Shown one piece after another: positions 12,102 to 24,477 of a stretch of 64,000 nt of DNA. Each line of letters opens with the position of its first letter. The first letter of the stretch is position 1. The position numbers and the translations under genes are program-made. Origin of the DNA: Amia ocellicauda (lineage: Eukaryota > Chordata > Actinopteri > Amiiformes > Amiidae); NCBI RefSeq assembly GCF_036373705.1, contig NC_089868.1, forward strand, positions 12,215,020-12,279,019, in the 5' to 3' direction. The notes beneath the pieces are model-generated. The model saw only the letters and a program-made list of their open reading frames with translations. It had not been told where the DNA came from and did no database searches.

Positions 12102-12654
12102 CTAATTTTACGATTATTTTTGCAGTGTGAGGCATGGTAATGGCCAAGACAGTGATGCAAAACTAACACACCTTCCATGTCAACATCTTTGTCACCTTCT
12201 TTATCATCATTGCCTGACTTTCAGTCGTCATCCCCCCGAGTGACATCCCACTCTAGCTGGCTTTACCTCACTCAGTCTAAATCACACTTTTGCTGAAATT
12301 GCCCAAACAGTTCAAACACACATTTTTAATATCTGGTAGAAATGTGATCCTTAGATATGCCCCAAAGTGACCCTTCTGTGTACATTTCATAGTCATACAC
12401 AATGTATTTGGCAACATCCTGGAGTTTTAGCAAATATCAGCAAATGAATGTCATAAACGGAAATACAAAGCTACTCAAAAACACTCCATGTAATAAAGAG
12501 ACATTGAAAGACTCCTGTTTAGGCAGAGGGAATACAGAAGGGTCACAATTTGTAACATACATTAAAAATTGTGGTTTCTTCTATATGGGGAAATGGGGAT
12601 ATGTGAAACTTCTACCTCTTTGCCCCCTTTCCTGCCTCCACCCCCCACCCTGCA

Positions 12655-13367
12655 TCAATACACACACACTTCTTGAATCGCCCCTGCCCCACACTGATGA
12701 CACACGTCCGTCTGACAGCGGAAGAGCTCCACCTTGTGCTCGAAGTGCTGGAAGGCCTTGCGTCGTTTCTTGGCAATTTTCTCATTGTCTTTCTTCCTGA
12801 AGATCTTCAGGGAATTCCCACTATACAGCTTGTTGAACACAAAGGCTTTGGGTCCGGTCCACTGCTGGAACACGTCCAAGTCAGACAGGAGGCTCTGATT
12901 GGAGTTTTCAAGACAGTCCTTGTCACAGAATGGACTGAGGGTCAAGAAGACAAGACACTGGCTCTTGTCCGCTTGAGCCATCATGAGCTTCTCCAGTACT
13001 CGGCTGTGGAGCAGCTGATGCTCAGGGGACTCCAAAGTCTTCTTGAAGTACTTTGATCTCTCGGGCACAGCCGCCACCAGCTCCTTGCTCTCATACAGGG
13101 ACTTCTTCTTCAGCACCTGGGTCATTGCAGAGAGTGCAGTCATCAGGGGAGTCTGATTCTGGAGCTCCTCAGATCCCTTGCACACGCCCACCGAAACCAC
13201 CACAGCAATGGCGAACAGCTGATCTTTGGGCCTGGCATCATGGAAACAGAGATGAGAATTGGGGTGTGAACATCAGCCATGTCTGTGAGTGTCTGAAGCG
13301 CACCTTGACATTCATAAACTGAGTTAGGGTCTGGCTCTCTCGTCGCCTCTCTCTATTTGCATCTCTC

Positions 13368-13405
<38 letters not shown>

Positions 13406-16350
13406 CCACACCCTCCTTCTCTCTCTCCCTCCTTTCTTTTTGTCTCTCCTTATTTGTTCCCATTTGTCTCTCCCTTCCTCTCTCTCTCATGCTTTCTCTC
13501 AAACCCTGTGTCTTTCACTCTAGTAATCTCTGAGCTTCTGTTTTTCTCTCCTTTCCCTTTTCTATTTTTTGTTTTCGTTCTCACTCCATTTCACTCCCTC
13601 GTTCGTTCAAGACAAAATCAAATTAGCTGTGCTACTGCAATTTCCCCTTTGCTTTCGAGAAAATAAACATAATCAAACATAAAATACTCACTTTGCAATG
13701 TTCTTGCTCTTGGCAGTTTTTGGCAGCTTGCTGTGATACATGGGAGCGGGAGACAGAACATAAAACCATTTCAAGTTACATCAATACATCCCCATCAATT
13801 TGACCCGCCGACATTTGGTCCCCATGACAATTCACTACTGCAACAATTCGTTCCCGCAGCAATTCGTCCCCACAACAATTTACCAGATTAGCCTACTATA
13901 CACAAAACAATCCAAGTCTGAGGATTATAATCAGTAGACCCGTTCGCAACATGGAATAAACATAAGTCATATGAGCACACCTCAGCACACAGAGTGCAGA
14001 AAAAATCACGACAAAAATAAGGAATCTCTTGCTTCCATAATACACAACGGTCGCGTTTGTGTAGCACAGATTTCCGCAGCACAGTTCTGCACAGAAATTC
14101 AGAGATGTTCGTTCTTCGAGTGCTGCTCCGTGACATCACAAAGGATAGGAATATATAATGATGGCAAGGGCAGGTGTAACTGGGTGTGTAGAAAGATGGC
14201 TGAAATGGGATGATTAAGGTGAAGGTGAACAACAATCCATGGGGAGATGGGATCAGGGATGGTGACCTATTCTTTTAGCTTTCTATTTTGCCCTCTCTCC
14301 CCCACTCCCTCCATTTCTCCCTCTGCTTCTCTTCTCCTCTCTCCCCCTCCCTTCCTCTTACATTCCTCACATTGCCACTCCTGTCACACACTGTCTCTTT
14401 CTATCCCTCCCTCGCTTTTAGTTTCTCTCTCCCTCTCCATCCCCCACTCACCTTCTCAACTGAGCAACAATTTTAGAAAGGGCAGTGGGGTCCACTCCAT
14501 CCCCCGCCCCTGCTTCAGTAACCTCTCCTCCATCTGCCTTGTCCTGATCCTCCTCTTTCTCAGCCACATCCTCTGGCGCCTGATCATCCTGCGCAAAGCT
14601 CCGCCCCCCCAGGCACAGCAAAACAACACACAAAGCAAATCTCTGGAGGTGAGAGAATGGACAATTATAGAAAAAATAATACAATTACACCAATATGCAA
14701 CCAAAAAATTAATGTAATATATGGTAAAAATATTTGCTTTTTATATATATTACAGAAGAAAAAGTATGTTTTAAGTGAAAGTAATTCCTGACAAATGCAA
14801 ATAAACCTCTCTGAAATGTGTTAATATTTACCTTAGAACAATGGTTCTCTTTCATAGACCCGGGGACCCCCCTTTGTATGAGAGAGAACCCCTGACAACT
14901 CTGTGCTGAATGGGGTCATATATACATTGAAATTCATGCCAGTAATTCATCTCAGAATAATCAATTCTGGAATCTATTCTGTTTTTTTAATCATATGGAT
15001 TGGACTCCAGCACTATATTGATCTTGAAATCGATATGAATATTTTTAGTAATTGATAAAAAGCAGACACAATGAGAGTGCAAAAAGCTTTAATTAATTAA
15101 TACAAACCATTACATACATTAAAATTCCCAAAATACTTGGGTATTGCATTACAGGATTTAGCCGATTTGTTGCGTCATAATGAAATACTAATCACACGTT
15201 AAACTGTACAAGCTTAATTCAGTCACTACCATTGCGCTCAATGTAAAACATTCAAGACAATAAATATTGGTACAGGATTCTTGCCTTCTAAGCGAAGTGA
15301 TTCGTTTATATTTACACCAATCAGCCATAACATTATGACCACCTGCCTAATATTGTGTAGGTCCCCCTTTTGCTGCCAAAAGAGCCCTGACCCATCGAGG
15401 CATGGACTCCACTAGACCTCTGAAGGTGTGCTGTGGTATCTGGCACCAAGACGTTAGCAGCAGATCCTTTAAGTCCTGTAAGCTGCGAGGTGGGGCCTCC
15501 ATGGATCGGACTTGTTTGTCCAGCACATCTCACAGATGCTCGATTGGATTTGGGGAACACCCCAAAAGAGCTGCAGTTTTGGAGATGCTCTGACCCAGTC
15601 GTGTAGCCAACACAATTTGGACCTCGTCAAAGTTGCTCAGATCCTTACGATTGCCCATTTTTCCTGCTACTAACACATCAACTTTGAGGACAAAATGTTC
15701 ACTTGCTGCCTAATATATCCCACCAACTGACAGGTGCCATGATAACGAGATTATCAGTGTTATTCACTTCACCTGTCAGTGGTCATAATGTTATGGCTGA
15801 TCGGTGTATGTATTTTATTAAGTGTTGATAAAATGAAACATTCACACATTCATACACTTTAACATTATTTTTACAGATTTCAATTTTAATTAGTGTATCT
15901 GATATGCAAGAAAACGGTATAGCTGTAGCTTTGAGTTTCTAATAGAATTCATCTGCTTATTATTATGTACTGTATATGTGTGTAATAAACTGAGCTTTAT
16001 TTAAGTTTACATAATTGTTTAATTGGTTTGTAGCCAACCACATAATCCAACAATAATTAAATCTTGATAAAGTCTTGCATGTAGCCCCAGAATAGTTTTA
16101 ATAGTTATTTTGATATTACACATGTATGTGTGTATATTTGTATTTTCTTAATATTAATGATACAATATTATCATTACTAATACTATTACAATACTACCAA
16201 TACTAATGATGATAACAATAATAATATCAAGACTACTAATAGTGTTATAACCAGATGGCTTGTTGATTCAGTGGCTCTGTCAATACTCACCATTGCTGTG
16301 TTGTCTTCGGGTCTGTATCTGGCCGTACGGCTGTATCTGGTGTCAGTATT
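12655..16350 (-). CDS. Secreted AID/APOBEC-like deaminase-fold protein (putative)
   Basis: I read four exons: 16,350-16,291 (5' UTR ending in the start ATG, donor GTGAGT; its 5' edge may lie further upstream), 14,642-14,452, 13,730-13,692 and 13,231-12,655. All junctions have AG and GT signals and the codon phases join without a break, giving 269 residues. The mature start is a signal peptide, [18 protein letters not shown], followed by an acidic, low-complexity linker (about residues 19-50). The last exon starts a compact domain: [14 protein letters not shown] (84-97), SPEHQLL (146-152), [15 protein letters not shown] (170-184) and a Cys-rich tail ([10 protein letters not shown], 249-258). 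This order (beta strand, xxE helix, beta strand with SP and Cys) is what I know from secreted deaminases of fish in the AID/APOBEC-like (SNAD) group. Here the zinc-binding His of HxE is Ser146, and the usual SPCxxC reads SPFCxxxC, so activity is doubtful. Family assignment is an inference from memory; the gene model itself is stronger. Confidence 0.55.
13355..13402. repeat. CT-rich microsatellite
   Basis: A (CT)n run with a few interruptions lies in the intron between the last two exons of the deaminase-like gene. A weaker pyrimidine-rich tract continues to about 13,560. Confidence 0.85.
13800..13880. repeat. Degenerate (gacaattcgtccc) tandem repeat
   Basis: Four or five diverged units of about 15-17 bases repeat the word caattcgtcccc. 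The same word recurs at about 62,510-62,575, so this is a dispersed repeat and not specific to the locus. Confidence 0.5.
15313..15808. mobile_element. Tc1/mariner-type TIR element, non-autonomous
   Basis: The element is bounded by terminal inverted repeats of 29 bases (15,313-15,341 and 15,780-15,808, one mismatch; core caatcagccataacattatg) with TA at each outer edge, the target used by Tc1/mariner elements. The inside, 440 bases, has a partly open minus-strand frame (to about 15,560) but nothing long enough to be a complete transposase. It lies upstream of the second exon of the deaminase-like gene, in intron 1. Confidence 0.8.
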
Positions 16351-16671
16351 CTGTAGAGTGGGAACCAACACAGGGTTATTATAGTGGAGTCAGAGGGAAG
16401 AAAAGACTTGTCCTGCCTCTCTCTCTGTTTGACAGCCCCTCCCTCCTTCCATCTGTCTCTCTCTGTGGGTGTCACTCACGGGCGAGGGTATTAATATTGC
16501 CTCCTGTGCATGTTCCTGTCCTTAGTTATTCCCACTCCACTCCAAATCTCACTCTCTCCCTTTTATGGTCTCTCTCACTCCCTCTCTCTGTCTCACTCTC
16601 TTTTATTATTAATATTATTATATTTCTTATCCAGGGCAACAATATATCACATTATTTACATACATTAATAA

Positions 16672-16965
16672 AGTAGCTTAATATGCAGAAAGATCCCATT
16701 TGACCAGACAATACTTGATCTCTTTGGACCCTTGCATTAAATAAGTAAAATTGCTTTGCATGTGCCAGACAGAGAGATGGAGCTGAATAGATAGAAAGGA
16801 GTGCGATAGAGAGAAAAACAAATAGAGCTCCAGAGAGAGGAGTGAACAGATAAACATACAGAGAGATAGAGTGAAAGACCTACAGAGAGGACTTTATTTG
16901 AGTTCTGTCTTATCAGGCTAATTTATGAAACAATGAACAGTGAGGCTCACTTAATCACTTTTTTA
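16672..16965. repeat. Dispersed repeat, copy 1 (pair with 21.4 kb)
   Basis: This block matches 21,383-21,665 in the same orientation. Shared words include gatcccatttgaccagacaa, gagctccagagag, agagaggactt and, at the end, aggctcacttaatcac (about 16,941; about 21,646). Identity is moderate with several small gaps, so the duplication is old or both are members of an unnamed repeat family. It lies just upstream of the deaminase-like gene. Confidence 0.65.
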
Positions 16966-16999
16966 CTTAATTGCTTGTATTGACTATTCATTGCTATTC

Positions 17000-19320
17000 T
17001 TTTTGGCTCATTCACTTGTGTTATTTTCATTTGTATCATTATTGCCGATTATCATTAAGGTGTGCATTTTATTTTACTCTGTGTTTCAATAATTGTTTAA
17101 TTGTTCACTTGTATATTTTCCTTTGAACATCACCTTCTCCCCACGCTCTGCCTGTTAACGCACCTGCTCCCCGACACTCCGAGAGAGGTTTAGCCCTATA
17201 AAAAGAGGGCTGGAGCAGGACAAAGGAGATTTGACCTCTGATTGCAAGCACAAGCCCGAGCACGAGCACAAGCACTAGCTCCAGAGAGGGGACGCTGGAC
17301 CTGAGCACGGGAGTTCTTTGAAGGACTGAAATGGCATAATTGCATTGGAAGGATCCCTAGAACAGAAGACTGTGGAAAGTTGATTATACTGGCTTATTTG
17401 GCAATCACTCTTGTTTACATAGACCTGTGATAAAAACAAGAAATGAGAACTGAGATGATATGAAATGTAGCAAAACATAACTTTTTATACATTTCCAGTC
17501 TGTTGCTGAGGTCTCTGGTATCTTCTCCCCAGCATAGCAACCCCATCTCTCCTCTTATAAAGACATTATAATATTATACTATATTCCAACAAAGGCACAT
17601 TCTATACACCTACCTGGTGTGGTTTGTCTTCCAGCCTTCCCTTACGTGGTGGTGTGGGTCCAGTGGTGCAGTGGCTCCCCTGAGGAGAATACAGTCAGTC
17701 AAGGCAAGGGGCGCAGACAGCACAAGTGAAGGACACTGCCTTGCCTGTGCCTGGCTGTATCCAGCGACCGGCCCTGGAGGCCATGCTGGTAAAGAGGAGG
17801 AAGACCACGGAGCGCAGCTGCTGGGAGATGAGCAAATTCTGTTCAGGACAGTGCTATTATTTTATTTTTCTCTTCTTTTGAGAATTTAGGAGGGGGAGTT
17901 TGTATTAGGATTAGGGGGATGCTTTTGTAGTTTTTAGGATTAGTTAGAGCAGACATAACTTTTATCTTTTAGGAACAGTTTTTATATTTAATTTTAGAGC
18001 CCAGTGAATTTAAGGCTGTTTAGAATAGAATCATAATTTGGTTCTCCCTGGATATATCTATACCATTCATAGAGTATCCTTGCCTTGCCTCTGAAAGTGA
18101 ATACTGTCATCAATAAATTCTGTTCACATGCCCGGCACACAGACAACAGGGTAAAGTGTAAAGTGTGTCGAAGCTGCATGTGGAGAGCGTACATTTAGAT
18201 GGTGTTTGAGGTCCCTTCTCATTAAGTACTAGGCGTGCCGTAGTCGGCTCATTAGTGCACCGGTGCCATCTCCAGCTGTAGACCCGGTGACATACCTTTA
18301 TCATACAAAATGGTATGGCACAAACCACAACGGACAGGAGAAGGGAGAGAGAAAGTGGGGGAGGTCTAAGTGAGGTGCAGAGGGGTGTGTTTCAGGGAGA
18401 GGGAGTGGGTGAGAGAGAAATAAACGTACTCAGATCTTTCATTTGAAACATTTAGTTAATAGTTTATGCTCTGCCTTACAAAAGTATTCAGACCCTCTCA
18501 CAGTATTCACATTTTGTGGCTTTAAAGCTTGCAGTCAGAACACTTTGAAGTAGGCATTAATGTGTGTTATATACACAGTCTTCTCCACACATTCAAAGCA
18601 AAAACAGAAATAAGTAGAGACTTCATATAAAAATAAATCAGGATTGCACAAGTATTCTAATTATTCTAAGTATTCTAAATTAATTTAGATGGCCATAAGA
18701 AGCCACATAATTAGTTATTGGCCTCTGTCTGTGTTCAAATTGTAGTTCTCATGATGTCAGAATACAAACCCCTGTCTCTGTGAGGTTCCTCAGTCAGGAA
18801 GTAAATTTTAAGTCTCAACCATAAAGGCAAGGCAAGTCAGGGATAAAATAATTTTAAATCATCAAGAAATGGAAGGTGCATTGTACCACCTAGCCACTGT
18901 CTAGATCAGACCATCCCTTTAAACTGAGCAGCTGGGCAAGGAAGAAACTGGTGAGGGATGTAACTTTGAGGGTAAAGACAGTTTTGAAAGAACTACAGAG
19001 TTCAATGGCTGAGATAAATGAAAAAAATGTGAATCAGTCAACAATATCCAGAACACTTCACAAAAACTAGCCTGTATTGTAGGCCTTATCTTACTCTTAT
19101 GTCTTCAGTTTGAGCATTAAAGTGTTGGATACAATAATGTTTATGAATTTTGTAACTTCACAAAATGGGACAGCATAGGAACGGTCTAAACACGTTTGCA
19201 AGACACGGCATATAAGTGAGTGAGTGAGACAGAAGGTACACAGATGGTTGTGCTTTACAATTAAAATAGTCTGTGAATATGTGCCACGGGAGGTAGTGTC
19301 ACGAGCAGGGCATGACTGGC
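17000..19320. other. No gene recognised
   Basis: A TATA-like cctataaaaagagggc at about 17,195 with GC-richer flank (17,140-17,310) may be a retroelement promoter remnant. The remainder shows no exon with splice context. An open frame at 17,617-17,889 looks like chance or old repeat. Confidence 0.35.
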
Positions 19321-19404
19321 CTTAATCACTTGATTATTTAATTATTGATTGTTGGGGTTTTCCTTCTGGTGGCCACTCCCAGATACGCAACCTGAAAAGA
19401 TAAA

Positions 19405-19441
19405 TGTTGTAAGTCGCCCTGGATAAGGGCGTCTGCCAAGA

Positions 19442-19480
<39 letters not shown>
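19405..19480 (+). repeat. Fish SINE 3' tail with (AAT)n
   Basis: The words gtaagtcgccctggataagg and gcgtctgccaagaaataat match the 3' tail that many fish SINEs share with L2-type LINEs, followed by an (AAT)n run at 19,441-19,480. The SINE head was not identified. Confidence 0.65.
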
Positions 19481-19481
<1 letters not shown>

Positions 19482-19559
19482 TAGGATGAGACATTATTAT
19501 TTCAATTTGCACAATAATAACTACTTCTGTCAAGGGACATTACCTACTTCGATTTCCTT

Positions 19560-21380
19560 GTGATTCCTGGTCAGTCAGCGTGGTGCCAGTCCGGGTTTTG
19601 CCTGGCCCAAACAGCTACCGTCCTTGGAGGGTCTATAGATTAAGCACGTTCTGCAGCAGGCATCTCACCAGGGGCAATTCGAGAATTTTGAAAATTGCGG
19701 GGGCATAAGGGGGAAATGAGTCCATCCCTGAGCATTTGTTCAGTGCAAGAGGGAATGGTATTAGTGAACAAAATAGGGTCCCCTTAATGTGCAAAAATAA
19801 AGAATATGCCTCATTGGACAGAATGGGTACACAACCCCCCCAAAATCACTGGAATGCATCTTTAAAAAGCCCATTTTAACCCATTAGCTAAAGTTTCTGC
19901 TACACTGACAATTAGTTGAGAAAACCAGAGCTTGCTAGGGTTACCAAACCTGAACTTCCAATAAAGAGGACACTTCAAAAGGTGGGAGTGGCAGTGGGGG
20001 GGCTGGAGCTAAGTGTTATGACCTCAAAAAATCTCATCTCATCTCATCTCAACCTATCTTTTCCTTTTGTAAACTGTTAACACCCCAGCTAAATAAAACG
20101 TTCCTTATTGGTTGTTGAAGTCTTTACAGACGTAAGTCATTTATTAATAACCAATAGTTGTTCATAAAACCATGACATCAGTGAACACTATCACCTTAAA
20201 CATCATCATTCATACATGATGGAATGGTAGCGTTGCAGGAGTGGAAGGGTTAAACAGGCACCCGGGAACTGTAGTGTTGGAAAAAGATCAAGGCAAATCT
20301 CAGACATTTTTAGATCCAGCTGGACGGAGATTAAAGGACTGAAAAGTCTGTTAAATACTGGCTATATGGTAACCCAAAGATAGTGTAGTTTAACTATCAC
20401 CATTGAGTAAATTGTCAGTGTTATAGCAGGAATAAAATTCAGGATAACAAGAGTATTTAAATGATCGATTTACCATAAACTGTATTGTCTTGAAAGTAAC
20501 CTGTAGTGTGTCAGTGGCTGTGTGCATGCGGAGCAAATACAGTGTATTTGTTTACAGTAAGGGGGAAAATAGTTTTTATATTAATAGCTTTTACTAGATC
20601 ATTTAGTTATTATTTCTACCCCAGGCACCATGCTCCTGCCTCCAGGCCCCCGTGATCCCCTCGCCTGAGTAAGCCCCTCCGGATACATTTTCACCCGACA
20701 GAAGGAGAGAGACGGAAAGGGAGACCAGGATTTGGGAGCAGCAGCGAAATCTAAATCCCACTTGAGAGGGAATCTATGACACGCTGCAGCCGAGGAGGAG
20801 GCTGTGTCAGGATGGGATACTTGGGCTAAAGACAGTGGACCTATAGCTCATGGTTATTACCAAGTGGAAGAGGGCCTGGAGAGTGTGATTGAAGTCTACA
20901 TCCACCTTCTGTCGGGTATATCATCGAAGGCTTTAGGCTGGTCCGGTCCAGGTATAGGAAAAGACACAAGCAGTCAGTGTATCTGTTAATCAGTCTTATT
21001 TTTAAGGGACTGGGTCAGAGCATTGAGCTCAGCTGAGGCACAATTACGCACAGACAAGACTGGGACAGACCAGGATAGGACACAGACATGCAGACACACA
21101 AACGTACACAGACATACGGACAGAAAGGCAAGACACAGTCAGATTCGGCCAGAGACAAAGAGCGATAAACAAGAACAAGAGGACACATGTAGGTACACAG
21201 ATACAGATAGAGATGCATAGAGAACCAGAATGAGACCAAGACATAGAGACTGCTGCATGTATTTTTTGCATTTATAATTAAGTAGCAGACCCCTGTGTAT
21301 CAAGGGGCTTCCTTAAACAATGCAGAGGATTTCCATGCCATCTTACAGAAATATTAATGAGAAGCTCAACAATATAGGAA
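19560..21380. other. No gene recognised
   Basis: I find no supported exon. A short (atctc)n run lies at 20,034-20,055. Segments near 19,665-19,860 look like a worn DNA-transposon end. A GC-richer stretch at 20,620-20,980 has an open frame of 61 codons with no recognisable content. Confidence 0.35.
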
Positions 21381-21382
21381 CA

Positions 21383-21665
21383 TAAAGTAACCTAATATGC
21401 AGCGAGATCCCATTTGACCAGACAATACAAGTTCACTTTGCATCCTTGTACAAAATGTGCAGAATTGCTTTGGATGTGATACACAGCTGAAAAAATAGAG
21501 AGGAGTGTGATACAGAAAAACAAAGAGCTCCAGAGAGAGAGAGGAGTGGAGAGATAGAGACAAACAGAGAGGACTTTGTGAGTGCAGCATTTTCAGGTTA
21601 ATGTATGACATTGAGCAATGAACAGTACCTATCACAGGGGTTACAAGGCTCACTTAATCACTTTA
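21383..21665. repeat. Dispersed repeat, copy 2 (pair with 16.7 kb)
   Basis: See 16,672-16,965. The two copies share order and orientation, and similarity fades on both sides. Confidence 0.65.
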
Positions 21666-22932
21666 TTGCTTACAGTTCTCGATTGTTTGAATACATCTCA
21701 AAACAGAATTAACTTTCAAAACAATTAACGCGCCAAAAAACTGAAATACGTTTGGTCAAAATGACCAATCCTTTGCAAAATGCACAGATAGGGGAAACTA
21801 AGGTGGCGGCTCTCCCTGGGCCACGTGGCGCATGGAGTGAGGTCAGGGAAGAGGCAGCTGGAGAACCACAGATAAGTACTTCTCTCACGCTCCAACAGAG
21901 TACCCTTGTGCACGTTCCTATCTCTCCCTCCCAGCTGCCTGAGTCCAGTCTCCAGAGTGCCTTCCACTGCAGAGCGACCCCATATCAGTAGCACTGCAAG
22001 GTAAGAGAAAGAAAAGTGTGTTTTGTCTGATGTGTCATTTAAATTCTCTTTTCTTTGTTCTGGGTGCTCAGTGGATGAAAGCCAAGACAAGGGATTCTCC
22101 CTTCGGTGGACGCGGGGTGGAGGGAGCTAGATACAAGGGCACTAAGGGTCGGCTGGCTATCTCAAGGGTTACTCTAAATTCTTATTCCAAAGTAAACATA
22201 GCTTCGTTCGCTGGCCTTCCTCACAGCAATGCTCAGCAACCCAACACTTGTGGACCTCGCAGCTCTCAGTCCTGTCTTTTCCAAAGATCTCTTCCGCACT
22301 GTCCACCTGAGTCTCCAGCTCACTCAGCTTCCTCACTCTATTTGTGCTGTTGCTGTCCTCTCCTTAGTCGAAGTGCAGTATAAACTTATCAAAATGTATC
22401 ACTGAAGTCACGGATGCTTTGATGAACCGATTCTGAAATTCGGTTCAACATGACTCAATACATTCACTTTCCCATTTCAGACAGAGATCACGTAAAGACC
22501 CAACATGAGTTGTACAATATGTCTGGAATTCCAAAGGTCATGGGATTAATGGACTACAACAAAACATACACGTTTATCGGGCGGTGTTACGTCTTGACTT
22601 CCATCCACTGCAAACCCGAGCGCATATGCCTCATTTAAATATGGCGTTTCTTTGCAAATTAGCTGAATTAATTACAGCTGCACTGATTTCAGTAAGAAGC
22701 GTACAGGTAGTCCCAGGGGAAACAGGTGATTGGCTAATTGTAAACTGAATAAACCAAACATGTGGCAATAATAATGAAATAATAAAGCAATTTGTGAAAC
22801 ACAAACTATATAGTGAAAATTGATAAATATATAAACAATAATACATGAAGTGCATAAAAAGGAATAATGAATTTAGAAAATAAACCAGTAAATAAATAGA
22901 AAGAAATTGTAAAAAACAACATCATTCTGATA

Positions 22933-24090
22933 ATGAGCTGTCACACCGTCTGTGACACTCATTCCTTCTATCATTTTACTCCTGCCATTGACAAGAAAGC
23001 TGCTCCTTTATACATATTCTTGGTGGGAGCTGCGCACATGAAGAAGAATGCCTCACTAGCTTGGACTCCCCAATGTCTGGAGGCTTTTGAGGGTAGGCTA
23101 GTTAGTGCACCCATTTTATGCTATGCAGACTTTTCTCAGCCTTTTGTCTTATATACAGATGCCAGCCTGGATGGTCTAGGAGCAGTCTTGTCACAAGTTC
23201 AGGAAGGAATGGAGCACGTTATTGCCTACACAAGCTGCAGCCTGCACCCTCCCGAAAGGAATGATAAAAATGACAGCTCCAACTGTTGGTCCTAAAATGG
23301 CCAAAAGACTAAGGACTTTCTCTGGGGAGCTTCCTTCGTGGTGTACACAGACAACAATCCCCTAGTCCATCTAAGTACAGCCTGGCTGGGGGCAGTTGAG
23401 CAGAGGTGGATGACTCAATTATCCAACCATGATTTTGAAATCAAATATTGTCCGGGCCGGAACAACCAGAACACCAACATTTTGTCTAGGTTGCCGGGAG
23501 AAGTGCTGTATGAGGGCTTTGACCAAGTGCAGGCTGTGGCAGCAGTGAATAGGACAGTGCTAACAAGGGCAGAGGAGGGAAAGGATTTCCCCTGGGTCCA
23601 GTGGCAACAAGAGGACTGGGCAATATAGCAGGTAAGGGAGTGGGTAGTCGCTAGGTGGCGACCCTCCCCTGCTGTCCAGCAGTCATTGGCCACCGAGACC
23701 AAACAGATCCTGCAGTAGTGGCCAGAGCTGAGTCTACCAGGGCCTCCTGGTATGGGGAAAGTCATCTCTCCGCAAAGGAACAGCCCACATCATCATTCCA
23801 TGGAGCCTCAGGAAGGAGCTGTGGATAAGATACCATGAGTGGGCTATTCATGTAAGTAGCCTCTGGACTCTATCCATCTTGTGGAAGTGCACCCAGTGCT
23901 CCTTGGCAAACATGCTACGCCTGGGCCATCCCAGTTCGTAATTCAACAACCGCAGCTACAGTAATAGCCCTAAGGAATGCTGTAATTCAGTTGCTTGGGT
24001 GCCCAGAAAAGTTCCTTAGTGATCGCGGAGCCAACTTTGAGGCCCAGTTAATGGCAGACTTGAGGGAATATGTATGGGGTAAGGAAGAGC
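22933..24090 (+). pseudogene. Gypsy-type (Ty3) pol remnant: RT end, RNase H, integrase
   Basis: The plus strand encodes the RT connection (AAPLYIF..., WTPQCLEAFE), then the RNase H start with VLYTDASLDGLGAVLSQ (about 23,149-23,200), then after a frame break VYTDNNPLVHL and the tether ending NILSRLPGE. After stops and shifts, integrase-core words appear (LGCPEKFLSDRGANFEAQL, about 23,990-24,050). Order and motifs are those of Ty3/gypsy pol. Gag, protease and most of RT are absent and several frames are broken, so it is inactive. Confidence 0.85.
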
Positions 24091-24095
24091 AGGAC

Positions 24096-24477
24096 TTATA
24101 GGCTGGTTGTTGACAGCTTTGACCTGGAGTGGAGGCTCGCAGGGGAGAAGAGGGAGTCCAAGTCGTCTGACTGTAGCACGGTGGATAAAGTTCCCTGCCG
24201 AACCGAATCCAACAAGGCAGAAGCAAAGATGCTCTTAGAATCCCACATGACCCTAACTCGTATTAAACTTTGAGAAAGAGTCAGAAGTGGGCATAATTCA
24301 GTGTTCACTGTGGGGTCTGGGGAAACACATTGATGGACTGGACAAGCCTCACGAAAATGACCTGCATGGCCACAGTACAGACAGACGCACTGTTGTAGGT
24401 TGTGTGTACTTGTAACAACTCTGCTGGGTCCATAGTTTATTACGGGGAAGTTGGCTGTAAGGATGGGGATCGCTGGG
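24096..24477 (-). pseudogene. Gypsy-type gag/protease remnant
   Basis: On the minus strand, directly inside the LTR at 24,478-24,898, there is an ATG-started short gag piece (about 24,433), then a zinc knuckle CLYCGHAGHFREAC (C-x2-C-x4-H-x4-C) at about 24,325-24,370, then the beginning of a protease-like segment. The capsid part of gag is missing, so this is an internally deleted copy. It faces the plus-strand pol remnant that ends just before it. Confidence 0.65.

Noticed and set aside
11888..12178. Poly-Ile, poly-Leu and poly-Asn frames
   Set aside because: An (ATT)n microsatellite read in three frames.
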